A stretch of 39,738 nt of DNA from Bdellovibrio sp. (GCA_016185105.1 JACPOE010000080.1:1-39738), one strand, 5' to 3'. Positions 8,277-17,310 are shown, numbered from the stretch's first letter. Numbers and translations are program-made. Notes: generated by a model not told the origin, from the letters alone.

Positions 8277-9392
8277 GTGCTTTTTAGCGTCCAGGACATT
8301 GTTGACATCGTTCGGGGCCATATAGAGAACAAAACCGAGATTCAAGGAAGAATCGAGGAACTTCGGGTTGGTAGGCCTGCGGAGCTTCGGATCGCCGGGC
8401 CCTCTCATTTGGCTTATTTTTTTTCGCGTTCCTTTGAGAACGATCTTCCGCTGTCCAACCCCGGCATCTTAATTACTGCACCTTCTTTTGTGCAGCCTTT
8501 GCGCCAGTCGGGCTTGCCTTTGTGGAAGACCGCAGCCGTCATCAGCGTGAAGGACCCGTATTTTGCGATGGCTGTCCTCTCCGAAAAGTTTGCGAAACAC
8601 TTTTCCTCGGTTGCCCATGTCCCGAGCCATGAAGCCGAAGATCAAGGGAATCAACTATCGGCTGAGCCAGCGGAGGTGCATCCTACAGCTGTTATCAGTC
8701 AGGGTGTAAAAATCGGGCGTGGCGTTCGAATCGGCGCTTTTTGTGTGATTGAAGAAGGCGCTGTTATTGAGGATCGTGCTGTTTTGTATTCCGGGTGTAT
8801 GATTGGCCCCGGATGTCACATTGGTTCGGAGAGTGTGCTTTTTCCGAGAGTAACCCTCTATGAAAACGTCGTGTTAGGGCGACGTGTTCGGATTCATTCC
8901 GGTTCCGTCATTGGGTCAGATGGGTTTGGTTACGCTCCTGTGAAAGTAAATGGACGAGTCTCCCATCATCAGAAGATTTATCATTTGGGCACCGTAGTTA
9001 TCGAGGACGACGTTGAAATTGGGGCGAATTCTTGTGTGGATCGGGCCACCCTCGGGGAGACACGTATTGGTAAAGGCGCGAAGCTAGATAATGTCGTTCA
9101 TATTGGGCATAACGCACGCCTAGACGAAGGCGCGATTATTTGCGGAGGTACTTGCTTAGCTGGCAATGCTACCGTCGGAAAATTTGCTTATGTGGGCGGG
9201 CTTACTGGCATAGGAAATCATGTTCATGTGGGCGATGGAGCTAATGTGGGAGCCCTGGCCATGGTTACTAAAGATGTACCAGCCGGCGGGACAGCAGTGG
9301 GAAATCCCCAACGGGAGTATCGTGAACATTTTCGTGCGCATGCCCTGCTGAACAAACTTTTATTGGATCGGAGATCTAAGGAAAATGGCTGA
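8277..9392 (+). CDS. lpxD: UDP-3-O-(3-hydroxyacyl)glucosamine N-acyltransferase
   Basis: Third step of lipid A synthesis: adds the second 3-hydroxyacyl chain to UDP-acyl-glucosamine in the cytoplasm. It has an N-terminal uridine-binding domain (about 1-120), then hexapeptide repeats forming a left-handed beta helix (about 125-345), and a C-terminal helix. The catalytic-histidine segment reads [11 protein letters not shown], and a second conserved histidine lies in GNHVHVG. At 371 aa it is somewhat longer than the E. coli enzyme (341). The GTG start is supported by AGGAG 8 bases upstream. It overlaps fabZ by 8 bases. Confidence 0.95.
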   Translation: MLFSVQDIVDIVRGHIENKTEIQGRIEELRVGRPAELRIAGPSHLAYFFSRSFENDLPLSNPGILITAPSFVQPLRQSGLPLWKTAAVISVKDPYFAMAVLSEKFAKHFSSVAHVPSHEAEDQGNQLSAEPAEVHPTAVISQGVKIGRGVRIGAFCVIEEGAVIEDRAVLYSGCMIGPGCHIGSESVLFPRVTLYENVVLGRRVRIHSGSVIGSDGFGYAPVKVNGRVSHHQKIYHLGTVVIEDDVEIGANSCVDRATLGETRIGKGAKLDNVVHIGHNARLDEGAIICGGTCLAGNATVGKFAYVGGLTGIGNHVHVGDGANVGALAMVTKDVPAGGTAVGNPQREYREHFRAHALLNKLLLDRRSKENG

Positions 9393-9897
9393 ATACAGTT
9401 TGAACGTAAACCAAATTCAAAGTTTTCTTCCCCACCGGAGTCCGTTTCTATTGGTGGATAGAATTTTGGAGATTCATCCGGTCGGTGACCTTGACGCTCC
9501 TCCGCCTGTTGCGGAAGTGGGGACGCGAGTTGTCGGTATCAAAGCTGTTACCTTCAATGAACCGTATTTTCAGGGGCACTTTCCTGGTTTTGCTATTGTC
9601 CCGGGCGTTTTGCTCTTGGAAACTATGGCGCAGGTTGCTAGCTTCTCAGTTTATCCAAACATGGTTAAGACTCATGGGGCGCTTTCAAAAGGATTTCAGT
9701 GTATCCTGGTGGGTGTAGAGGGCGCTCGTTTTAGGAAGCCAGTTGTGCCTGGCGACAGTTTGCGAATTGAGACATTAGTTACAAAGCGTAGGGCGACCCT
9801 TTGGGTATTTCAGTGTCAGGCATTTGTGGACGGCCAGAAAGTGGCGGAGGCTGATATTCTGGCAAACTTGATCACTAACTCACGGGAGCTTTCATGA
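9385..9897 (+). CDS. fabZ: 3-hydroxyacyl-ACP dehydratase FabZ
   Basis: Dehydrates 3-hydroxyacyl-ACP in fatty acid elongation and so competes with LpxA and LpxD for the same substrate. This explains its conserved place among the lpx genes. The hot-dog fold motif is clear: [13 protein letters not shown] near the start, then [20 protein letters not shown] with the catalytic histidine and glutamate. The 170-aa length is slightly above the usual 145-150 because of an insert, [12 protein letters not shown], in the first third. AAGGA precedes the ATG. The stop overlaps the lpxA start as ATGA. Confidence 0.95.
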   Translation: MAEYSLNVNQIQSFLPHRSPFLLVDRILEIHPVGDLDAPPPVAEVGTRVVGIKAVTFNEPYFQGHFPGFAIVPGVLLLETMAQVASFSVYPNMVKTHGALSKGFQCILVGVEGARFRKPVVPGDSLRIETLVTKRRATLWVFQCQAFVDGQKVAEADILANLITNSRELS

Positions 9898-10667
9898 TTC
9901 ATCCAACAGCAACGGTTCATCCTGAAGCTATTCTTCATCCTTCAGTTGAAGTGGGTCCATGGTGCACGGTAGGACCCCATGTAAAAATTGGCAGCGGTTC
10001 GAAGCTCATGAGTCATGTGGTGGTGGAAGGGTGGACTACCATTGGAGAGGAAAACGTTATTTACCCCTTCAGCGTCCTTGGCGCTATTCCGCAGGATAAA
10101 AAATACCATGGAGAGAAGACTGAGCTGATTATTGGAAATCGAAATACCATACGAGAAAGTGTTACGTTCAATTTAGGTACCGCCGGAGGGGGTGGAAAGA
10201 CTGTGGTTGGAGATGATTGTCTCATCATGGCCTACACTCACCTTGGGCATGACTGTATTGTTGGTAATCATTGTGTCATCTCCAACTATGGGGGCCTAGC
10301 GGGGCACGTTATATTGGAAGATCATGTGATTATTGGTGGAATGGTGGGCATCTCGCAATGGGTGCGAGTAGGTTGCTATTCGTACATTGGTGGGCAGTCT
10401 GGTTTAGAGCGCGATGTACCTCCCTTTACGATCGCCTTAGGCGCACGTCCGACTGTAATTAAAGGGGCAAACATCGTCGGTTTAAAACGGCGTGGTTTTG
10501 CCACTGAAACAATCCAGAAGATCAACGAAGCAATTAAGCTCTGGTCCCGTCCTGACATCCAAAAAGAACAATGTCTTTTGGAGATCGAGTCTCAGTTCGG
10601 GGATTTGCCGGAAGTTCAGGCTTTCACAAAGTTCATTCGCGTCAGTGAAACTGGAGTGGTGAAATAG
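9894..10667 (+). CDS. lpxA: UDP-N-acetylglucosamine acyltransferase
   Basis: First step of lipid A synthesis: transfers a 3-hydroxyacyl chain from ACP to UDP-GlcNAc. The 257-aa protein is a left-handed beta helix of hexapeptide repeats with a helical C-terminus (GLKRRGF). The active-site stretch THLGHDCIVG holds the catalytic histidine equivalent to E. coli His125. Aligned by eye without gaps, the E. coli chain-length ruler Gly173 is kept (YIGGQSG), which by family knowledge fits a long hydroxyacyl donor. The position of E. coli His160 is serine here (GISQW). It starts at the ATGA overlap with fabZ. Confidence 0.95.
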   Translation: MIHPTATVHPEAILHPSVEVGPWCTVGPHVKIGSGSKLMSHVVVEGWTTIGEENVIYPFSVLGAIPQDKKYHGEKTELIIGNRNTIRESVTFNLGTAGGGGKTVVGDDCLIMAYTHLGHDCIVGNHCVISNYGGLAGHVILEDHVIIGGMVGISQWVRVGCYSYIGGQSGLERDVPPFTIALGARPTVIKGANIVGLKRRGFATETIQKINEAIKLWSRPDIQKEQCLLEIESQFGDLPEVQAFTKFIRVSETGVVK

Positions 10668-10682
10668 TTCGGGTTACTTTGA

Positions 10683-11924
10683 ATGAGAGTTCTAATTTCA
10701 GCAGCTGAGGCATCGTCAGATATTCACGCTGCTCACCTTTTGGCTGCCCTCAAAAAGATTGATCCGGAAATTGAAGCCTTTGGTGTAGGCGGCCCTGCCT
10801 TACAAGCTCAGAGCCTTGAAACTGTTGTCGATGCGAGGGAGCTTTTAGCAATGGGCTTTGTTGAGATTCTTGGAAAGTTACCCAAGGTTTTCTCAAGTCT
10901 GAAGAAATTAGTCCGGGCTGCAAAATCAAAGCCGGTCGATCTAGCAGTGTTGGTAGACTATCCAGATTTTCACTTCAGGTTGGCTGCCAGGCTCGCCCAT
11001 TTGGGGATTCCATTGGTTTATTACATTCCCCCAAAGGTTTGGGCTTGGCGCAAGCGGAGGATTAAATTTCTCAAAGAGAGATTTGCTAAGATCCTCTGCA
11101 TCTTACCCTTTGAGCAAGAGTTCTATCGCAGGGAGAGTGTCGACGCACTTTACGTAGGCAATCCGTTATTAGACGAGTTGCCATTAGACATGACTCGCAC
11201 CGAATCTAGGCGGCTGCTTAAAATTGAAGAGGATGCTTTAGCAATCGTTCTCATGCCTGGCAGTCGTAAGTCAGAAATTGCCCGCCATTTCGATCTTATG
11301 TTGGATGCGACCTTGGCGGCCGCTAAAGAGTTTCGTAAAGAAGGAAGATTGAAAGAAGGGCAGCGTCTGATTGTCTTGCTCCCTGCTCCTGCGACGACAG
11401 ATTTTTCGAAAATTGAAGCTCGTAGTATTCAGTGGCAGCATTCAGTCGGAGAGGAAGCTGAATACCTGGAAATTCGAGTTTCTCAGGGCGATGCTGCCTA
11501 TTGTCTTGCGGCTGCGGACGCTGGCCTGATCAAGTCTGGTACTTCTACGCTTGAAGCTGGGCTAATGCGTTGTCCGCACGCTGTGATCTATAAACCTAGT
11601 CGATCCACGGCTTGGATTTTTAAGAATTTGATTCGATACAAAGGACCCGTGGGCCTGGTAAACTTGGCGGGGGGCTGGTCGCCGGGGGATCCTTTTTTGG
11701 TTCCCGAGATCCTATGTGAAAAGGTCACCGTGTCTGTACTGAAAGACCTGATTTTGGATTTGGTAAAAAATCCAGAAACACGAAATGCAATGGTTCGGGG
11801 GTTTGAGTCCCTCCGTCGGAAGATGCGCCAAAGTGAAAGTCCGTCTACCCTCGCGGCACGAGAAATTTATAAATTTCTTAGTCAGAAAAAAAATCAGCCT
11901 TCAAGGTCTGAGGTAAAATTGTGA
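10683..11924 (+). CDS. lpxB: Lipid-A-disaccharide synthase
   Basis: Peripheral membrane glycosyltransferase (GT19) that joins UDP-2,3-diacylglucosamine and lipid X to form the lipid A disaccharide. Recognisable family segments: AAEASSDIHAAHL at the N-terminus, VDYPDFHFRLA, YYIPPKVWAWRKRR, VLMPGSRKSEI, and the donor-binding region KSGTSTLEAGL. Its 413 aa is near the usual length of about 385. It starts 15 bases after lpxA. No gene for UDP-2,3-diacylglucosamine hydrolase (lpxI or lpxH) lies between lpxA and lpxB, so that step must be encoded elsewhere. The stop overlaps the lpxK start as GTGA. Confidence 0.95.
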   Translation: MRVLISAAEASSDIHAAHLLAALKKIDPEIEAFGVGGPALQAQSLETVVDARELLAMGFVEILGKLPKVFSSLKKLVRAAKSKPVDLAVLVDYPDFHFRLAARLAHLGIPLVYYIPPKVWAWRKRRIKFLKERFAKILCILPFEQEFYRRESVDALYVGNPLLDELPLDMTRTESRRLLKIEEDALAIVLMPGSRKSEIARHFDLMLDATLAAAKEFRKEGRLKEGQRLIVLLPAPATTDFSKIEARSIQWQHSVGEEAEYLEIRVSQGDAAYCLAAADAGLIKSGTSTLEAGLMRCPHAVIYKPSRSTAWIFKNLIRYKGPVGLVNLAGGWSPGDPFLVPEILCEKVTVSVLKDLILDLVKNPETRNAMVRGFESLRRKMRQSESPSTLAAREIYKFLSQKKNQPSRSEVKL

Positions 11925-12883
11925 CTAGACCGTTGGTTTACGGTGCATCTTGGATTTGGTCTTCTGTGAATCGGGTTGTAAGAAGTGCAACCCAATTAGG
12001 CTTGGCACCCCGGAGTGCGTTGTCTGCAAAAGTAATTAGTGTTGGAAACCTTCAGGCCGGAGGCACGGGAAAAACACCGCTCGTCGCTCAAATTGCCGGT
12101 GAAGCCCACGACAGAGGCCTTACTGTCTGTATTCTAATTCGAGGTTATGGGGGTCAGTGGGAACAGCACGGCGGGCTAATTTTCCCTGGTGATTTTGTGT
12201 CCACGACTCAGTGTGGGGATGAAGCAGCACTTTTGCATCATCTTTGTCCATTCGCTTTTCTAGCCGTGGGCAAGGACCGGGTAGCACAGTTTCACAAACT
12301 TTCTAGAAGAGTGGAACGTCCAATTGATATTGTTGTTTTGGATGATGGTTTTCAGAATTTCAAAATTAAAAAAGACATCGAGATCGTGACCCTGACTTCA
12401 GCCCGTTGGGGAGAGAGAGTCTTCCGTGATTTTCCACAGGCTTTGAAGAGGGCTCAAGTTTTAGTGTGGACAAAAGGCGATAGACAACCCGATGGTTGGG
12501 AAGAATTCGAAGGAGCAAATCCACCGAAATGGCGCGTAAGAACGTGTTACACTCTGAGTCCCCCCAAGAATAAAGATCAGAAATTTCAGCTCATTTGCGG
12601 AGTAGCGGACGGGAAGTCTGTCAAAACTCTCGCGGTCTCGGCAGGGTATAAAATTCAGAATCATTTAGAACTTCAAGATCACTATTCCTATAAGCTTCCA
12701 GAAGTCCAGGAGTGGCTGAGGGATGCTTCTAGGGTGGGGCTCCGAATTCTTTTAACTGGTAAAGACTGGGTAAAATGGAAGGAGCTTGGAATCCAAGAAT
12801 CCGAAGTAGACGTTATTGAGCCTAAAATTCAGATCACTTCAGGCCAAAAAGAATGGAGGGAAGTTCTGTGGAGTGGTTTGTAA
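11921..12883 (+). CDS. lpxK: Tetraacyldisaccharide 4'-kinase
   Basis: Phosphorylates the 4' position of the lipid A disaccharide at the inner membrane to give lipid IVA. It has the unusual P-loop kinase pattern SVGNLQAGGTGKTPLVA, then DEAALLHH and VVLDDGFQNFKI, all typical of LpxK. Its 320 aa matches the family (about 325). The GTG start overlaps the lpxB stop by 4 bases. The last 16 bases overlap the acyltransferase gene and contain that gene's ribosome-binding site. Confidence 0.94.
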   Translation: MTRPLVYGASWIWSSVNRVVRSATQLGLAPRSALSAKVISVGNLQAGGTGKTPLVAQIAGEAHDRGLTVCILIRGYGGQWEQHGGLIFPGDFVSTTQCGDEAALLHHLCPFAFLAVGKDRVAQFHKLSRRVERPIDIVVLDDGFQNFKIKKDIEIVTLTSARWGERVFRDFPQALKRAQVLVWTKGDRQPDGWEEFEGANPPKWRVRTCYTLSPPKNKDQKFQLICGVADGKSVKTLAVSAGYKIQNHLELQDHYSYKLPEVQEWLRDASRVGLRILLTGKDWVKWKELGIQESEVDVIEPKIQITSGQKEWREVLWSGL

Positions 12884-13803
12884 TTTCTACTTTGACGGTA
12901 ACTTCCTATCTCTTTTACGTTTTGCCTCGGCCTCTTCAGTTAGCCTTTGGCAACCTCCTTGGCATTATTTTTGAACGTCTTAAATTTAAGTCAAAGGTAG
13001 TAGATCGAAATCTTGAGATCGCCTTTCCTTTAGACGCTGAAAAGAAGAAACGGATTCGACGACAAAGCTATCGTGCTTTTGGAAATCTGATTTTGGAAGT
13101 TTTGTTACTGTTTGGACCGCTAAAGAGATTTATTTTTAAAAATGTTGATTTTTCAGGAAGGGAAAACTGGGAACGAGCCCACGCTCAAGGTAAAGGCGTG
13201 ATCGTTCTTTCGAGCCATGTCGGAAATTGGGAGGTGATGGCTGCAACTGGGACTCTCATTGGTAAGATTGATCTCATGCTAGTCACAAAACATCTGAAAC
13301 CCGAGTGGTTTCATCGCGCGATCGAAAAAAGGCGTTTGCGTTGCGGTGTAAGAGCTACCTATGAACCCAAGACTTCACGGGATATTATTAAACATCTAAA
13401 AAGCAATGGAACGGTGGGTTTTGTGTTGGATCAGTATGCTGGAGCCCCTGTGGGAGTGAGGGTTCCACTTTTTGGTACTCCGGTTGGTACATCTACTGCG
13501 GTAGCAGTTTTTGCAAAACGGACTGGAGCTCCAGTGATTCCAGTAATAAATTTCCGTAGGCCTGACGGTCGGTGGACTGTAAAAATGCTCCCTGAGTTGA
13601 AATGGAATTCAGAGAATGTAGCCTCTCCTCAACAGCACAGTTCTCATTTTGAACTTGCCTCTAATACAGCTAGGTATGCGGCTGAACTGGAGGGACACAT
13701 TCTGGAACATCCCGAGCAGTGGTTATGGATTCACAATCGTTTTAAGGGGGATCTCTCTCCGATCAAAGCAGGGGAGTGGGCTGCCCCGAGGGACAGAACC
13801 TGA
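12868..13803 (+). CDS. Lipid A late acyltransferase, LpxL/HtrB family
   Basis: Membrane acyltransferase that adds a secondary acyl chain to the lipid A precursor. A hydrophobic N-terminal anchor (about residues 1-35) precedes the acyltransferase core. The HxxxxE catalytic motif is seen in SSHVGNWEVM. GTVGFVLDQYAGAPVGVRVPLFG matches the family's second block, and QWLWIHNRFK the C-terminal block. I chose the GTG at 12868 because GGAGGG lies 7 bases upstream, inside the end of lpxK; the ATG at 12853 has no such site. Whether it acts as LpxL or LpxM cannot be told, and it is the only late acyltransferase in the window. Confidence 0.9.
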   Translation: MEWFVISTLTVTSYLFYVLPRPLQLAFGNLLGIIFERLKFKSKVVDRNLEIAFPLDAEKKKRIRRQSYRAFGNLILEVLLLFGPLKRFIFKNVDFSGRENWERAHAQGKGVIVLSSHVGNWEVMAATGTLIGKIDLMLVTKHLKPEWFHRAIEKRRLRCGVRATYEPKTSRDIIKHLKSNGTVGFVLDQYAGAPVGVRVPLFGTPVGTSTAVAVFAKRTGAPVIPVINFRRPDGRWTVKMLPELKWNSENVASPQQHSSHFELASNTARYAAELEGHILEHPEQWLWIHNRFKGDLSPIKAGEWAAPRDRT

Positions 13804-13808
13804 GAGAC

Positions 13809-13837
13809 TTGAGTACTCGACAATCTTTGTTTAATCT
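13809..13837 (+). promoter_or_regulatory. Possible weak sigma70-type promoter
   Basis: TTGAGT at 13809-13814 and TAATCT at 13832-13837 have a 17-base spacer, in the 78-base gap before the DUF3108 gene. This is one of the few gaps in the envelope operon. Both elements match consensus only partly, so this is tentative. Confidence 0.25.
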
Positions 13838-13881
13838 CCTAAGCTAAAGAAGAGCATTTATTAAACCGGGGGGCGAATAGA

Positions 13882-14994
13882 ATGCTTTTCCTAGGCAGAG
13901 TGGGCTTGGTAAGATCGGTTGGTCTCTTTTCCGGTATTCTCATTCTGACCTCAGCCTGTATCGGGTCGATTCGGCCCTTAAGCGTCAATCCAGATATGCC
14001 GCGAGACCTTCCTAAAGAATTGAAGAACCGATTTGAAATTATGGATTCGGCTACCGTGGCGCTTAGGGGGCCGGGTAGTCTTATGGTCGAAGAAGTCTCT
14101 TCATCAAAAAAAAGCATAAAAAGGAAGGGAACAAAAAAGGACCTAGCAAAAAAAGGCGGTAAAATTCAGGTCGCCTCTTCTCAAACACTAGAAACGTTCT
14201 CATATCCCACGAGACGTCCGGCTAGTGATCCAATTTGGATTTCTGAGCGTATGGTCTTCGGAATTTACTATTTTGGTGTAGCGGCGGGGGAGTTTTCCCT
14301 TGATGTTTTACCCTTTAAAACCATTCATGACCGAAAAGTTTATCACATCCGGGGCCAGGCTCGGAGTACACCTGTTTTTAGTCTTTTTTACAGGTTGAAT
14401 GATCTCGTAGAATCTTTTTTTGATTACGATGGGAATTTTTCTCATCGGTTTCATATTGTTATCGATGAAAGCAAGCAACGCCGAGATGCCATCGAGCTAA
14501 ACGATTCAGAAAAAAAGGAGACTTTTTACTGGAATCGGTGGGAAAGAAAGGACACGCCCTTTACTGAGACCAAGCAATATGGAAAGATCGAGCCGTTTTC
14601 TCAAGATAGTCTTTCGGCTCTTTATTACCTTCGAACTGTTCCTTTGGAAGTTGGAAAAGTTTTCGTTTTTCCAGTGGTTTCAGAGGGAAAATCGTGGGAG
14701 GCCGTTTGTACTGTGTTAAGGAAAGAGGAGTTTAGCGCCCCTACGGGAAAGGTAAAAGCTTGGGTGATTCGCCCGCAGATGCGTGAAAATGGAGAAATCA
14801 AAAATAAGGAAGATAGCTTCATTTGGATCTCGGATGACGAAAGAAGAGTTCCTCTCCGCGTTGAGGCTAAAGTGAAGGTGGGAACAATCGTCGCCAAGCT
14901 TTGGAAGTTTGAACCGGGAATGAAGCCTGAGCCTCTGGTTGCACCACTGGGTCCCTCAGCTGGAGAGACAGGTTCCGTAGTAAAAGTGAATTGA
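13882..14994 (+). CDS. DUF3108-type envelope protein, possible lipoprotein
   Basis: The N-terminus is a signal sequence ending LTSAC, so Cys26 is a plausible but imperfect lipidation site (Thr rather than Leu at -3). A low-complexity Lys/Ser linker (about residues 72-105) follows. The domain from about residue 120 to 345 begins ERMVFGIYYFGVAAGEFSLDV and contains YHIRGQARSTPVFSLFYRLND, which I recognise as the DUF3108 pattern of predicted periplasmic beta-rich proteins of unknown function. Its place between lipid A acylation and core glycosyltransferase genes suggests an envelope role, perhaps in LPS handling, but this is only inference. A purine-rich GGGGGGCG lies upstream of the ATG. Confidence 0.75.
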   Translation: MLFLGRVGLVRSVGLFSGILILTSACIGSIRPLSVNPDMPRDLPKELKNRFEIMDSATVALRGPGSLMVEEVSSSKKSIKRKGTKKDLAKKGGKIQVASSQTLETFSYPTRRPASDPIWISERMVFGIYYFGVAAGEFSLDVLPFKTIHDRKVYHIRGQARSTPVFSLFYRLNDLVESFFDYDGNFSHRFHIVIDESKQRRDAIELNDSEKKETFYWNRWERKDTPFTETKQYGKIEPFSQDSLSALYYLRTVPLEVGKVFVFPVVSEGKSWEAVCTVLRKEEFSAPTGKVKAWVIRPQMRENGEIKNKEDSFIWISDDERRVPLRVEAKVKVGTIVAKLWKFEPGMKPEPLVAPLGPSAGETGSVVKVN

Positions 14995-15003
14995 GAATAA
15001 GAA

Positions 15004-16092
15004 ATGAGTGATCCAAAACGAATTATTGTGCGCGCCCCAAACTGGATTGGGGACCAAATTCTTGCCTATCCTTTTTTCTACTATCTACGAAAAATTTATC
15101 CCAAAAGCACCATTGCGGTGCTCTCAGTTCCATGGGTGAAGTCTATTCAATTTTGTAAACAAGTCGATGAGATCATCGAACTGCCGCAGCCGGAGGACTC
15201 CTCCCTGCTCTCCAAATTTGAAGCGCTCGAACTGGCTGCCAAACGGGTGAAAGATGCTGGACCCTGGGATCTTGGAATTTGTCTTCCGAACTCATTTTCT
15301 GCAGCCTGGATATTTTTTAGAGCCGGGGTTCTGAGAAGGAGGGGGTACAAGGCAGATGGACGTTCATGGCTTTTGAATGAGTGTGCCGATTGGAAAAAGG
15401 GCATTGAACGTCACCGGAGCGAAGCCTACACAGACCTTCTTTTTGAGAAAAAGAGTTTGGAGACGTTGAGGTTTTGGGGCGAACCCGCTGAGGACGAGCT
15501 GGATCCTGCGTTACCTGGGGTTATTCAAAGCGAAGGAAAGGTATTTGACCTCGCGGGCGAATGGCCAGGGGAAAGAATCAGTCCTCCAGAGACACCCTAT
15601 TGGATTTTAGCGCCGGGTACGACGGCGGAAAGTCGGCGTTGGCCGGTCTATTCTTTTCAACAAATTGCTCGGAAGATGGCAGATCAGACCTCCTGGCGAG
15701 GATTGATCTTAGGCGGCCCCAAAGAAAAGGAAGTTGCAGAGATTTTGACCAGTGATCCCACCCTACGTTTGGAAGATTGGACCGGAAAAGGACCTGTATC
15801 GTCCTACTGGCCGGTTTTTCAGAAGGCGCAGTTTACTTTAAGCAATGACTCCGGCCTGGCTCATGTAGCAGCATTTTGCGGATCCTCTGTGCAGGTAGTA
15901 TGGGGGGCGGGAAATCCCCATCGTACGCGACCGATTGGACCTGGAAGAGCTCAGGTGATACTTAATCCGGTGCCTTGTTGGCCCTGCGAACGAAATATTT
16001 GTGCGCAGCCAGAAGGAGCACGGCTGCAGTGTATCCAGGGGTTGGACCCTGAGCTGGTGTGGAAGGAGATTTTGTCTGGACTTGGAAAATAG
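15004..16092 (+). CDS. waaF: Glycosyltransferase family 9, heptosyltransferase II-like
   Basis: Transfers ADP-heptose to the inner core of LPS on the cytoplasmic face of the inner membrane. It starts with the GT9 hallmark RIIVRAPNWIGDQILAYPF. The C-terminal half has LAPGTTAESRRWP, GGPKEKEVAE and LSNDSGLAHVAAFCGS (the donor-binding Asp-Ser-Gly), then VWGAGNPHRTRPIGP. A cysteine-rich tail CWPCERNICAQPEGARLQC is usual for WaaF-like proteins. Its 362 aa is typical. It begins 9 bases after the DUF3108 gene and sits in the lipid A operon, which supports a core-assembly role. The exact acceptor is not knowable from sequence. Confidence 0.88.
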   Translation: MSDPKRIIVRAPNWIGDQILAYPFFYYLRKIYPKSTIAVLSVPWVKSIQFCKQVDEIIELPQPEDSSLLSKFEALELAAKRVKDAGPWDLGICLPNSFSAAWIFFRAGVLRRRGYKADGRSWLLNECADWKKGIERHRSEAYTDLLFEKKSLETLRFWGEPAEDELDPALPGVIQSEGKVFDLAGEWPGERISPPETPYWILAPGTTAESRRWPVYSFQQIARKMADQTSWRGLILGGPKEKEVAEILTSDPTLRLEDWTGKGPVSSYWPVFQKAQFTLSNDSGLAHVAAFCGSSVQVVWGAGNPHRTRPIGPGRAQVILNPVPCWPCERNICAQPEGARLQCIQGLDPELVWKEILSGLGK

Positions 16093-17284
16093 AGATGATT
16101 CAGGCCGATTGGAAGAGCTTGTTGAATCACTGAAGCCTCAATTAAATGCCCTGGTGGTTTGTCTTTCTCATTCCTGGGGGGGATTAGAACAGGTTGCGGC
16201 GAACGATTCTTTGGATCTAGGCGCTTTGGGTCTGAATGTGAAAGTTTTGTGTCTTGAGGATACTCCTATCTATGACTATTTAAAAAATAGGAGTGAAGTT
16301 TCCTTATTACCCCTGGGCTTTGAGCCGCGAAACTATTTTGATTTTAAACTTAGGAAAAAGCTTCATCAGCTGCTTGATTCTGGAATTAATCTGATTCATT
16401 CACACCAAACTTCACTATTAGGGTCGATTGTTCCGTGGGTCTGGAGCCGCCCTAAAATTGCCCTTTTAGCGACTCGCCACATTATGAGCGACCACTATAA
16501 AAAAGATTTCTTTCACCGGGCTATTTACAGTCGACTGGACTACCTGATCGTAGTCAGCCATATGCTCCGCCGCAACGTTTTGGAAACCCATTCTATTCGG
16601 GAACGGAGCGTAAAGGTGGTGAACTTGGGGTTGGATTTTGAGGTTTTTAATCCTAAAAATACGGATTCTACTCGTCAGCGTTCCCTTTGGGGGGCAGACT
16701 CTGACACCGTAGTGATCGGGTTGGTGGGTCGGATTGATCCAGCAAAGGGTCAAGCCACATTTATTCGCGCCGCGGCTAGTGTTTTGATGAACCAGACCAA
16801 GCCAGAGAAGGTGAAATTCGTCATTGTCGGGGAAGAGACCTTGGGAAGTGAATCAAAGCATCTCGAGGAACTGCAAGAAATGGTGACGCAGTTTAGGTTA
16901 GAAAAGCATGTTATATTCACGGGTTATCAGGAAAATATTCCTGAAATCATGAAGAGTTTTGACCTTTTTGTGATGCCGTCTCGCCAGGAGGCGTTTGGAT
17001 TGGTGGCAATTGAGGCTATGGCGATGGAGTGCCCAATCATTATCTCCAGTGGGGGGAGTTCAACTGAAATTGTTGGACAGGACGAGTTTGGTCTGACCGT
17101 TCGGGCTAACGATGCCTTTGATCTTCAGTCTAAGCTTCGGTATTTATTAGACCATCCTGAGATTCGTCACCAAATGGGAACCCGAGGGCGCGGCCATGTT
17201 GTAGCAAACTACGACAAGCAAAAGAGAGTGGCCAAGTCCTTGAATCTGTACGAGAGGGCGTTAAGACGCCGAAGTGCCTTTTAA
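16082..17284 (+). CDS. Glycosyltransferase family 4 (GT-B), probably LPS core
   Basis: The N-terminal Rossmann half begins NALVVCLSHSWGGLEQ. The C-terminal half holds VIGLVGRIDPAKGQATFIRAA, VGEETLG and FTGYQENIPEIM. The nucleotide-sugar motif EAFGLVAIE gives the E-x7-E pair of GT4 enzymes. The length is about 400 aa. The substrate is unknown, but the place after waaF suggests it adds a sugar to the LPS core. The start is unclear: there is no in-frame ATG. TTG at 16082, overlapping the waaF stop, is preceded by AGGAG 13 bases away; TTG at 16109 is an alternative. It is the last gene of the envelope operon, and the rpsA promoter follows. Confidence 0.85.
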   Translation: MENRDDSGRLEELVESLKPQLNALVVCLSHSWGGLEQVAANDSLDLGALGLNVKVLCLEDTPIYDYLKNRSEVSLLPLGFEPRNYFDFKLRKKLHQLLDSGINLIHSHQTSLLGSIVPWVWSRPKIALLATRHIMSDHYKKDFFHRAIYSRLDYLIVVSHMLRRNVLETHSIRERSVKVVNLGLDFEVFNPKNTDSTRQRSLWGADSDTVVIGLVGRIDPAKGQATFIRAAASVLMNQTKPEKVKFVIVGEETLGSESKHLEELQEMVTQFRLEKHVIFTGYQENIPEIMKSFDLFVMPSRQEAFGLVAIEAMAMECPIIISSGGSSTEIVGQDEFGLTVRANDAFDLQSKLRYLLDHPEIRHQMGTRGRGHVVANYDKQKRVAKSLNLYERALRRRSAF

Positions 17285-17310
17285 ATAGGCTTTTTTGATT
17301 AGATTTCCCT

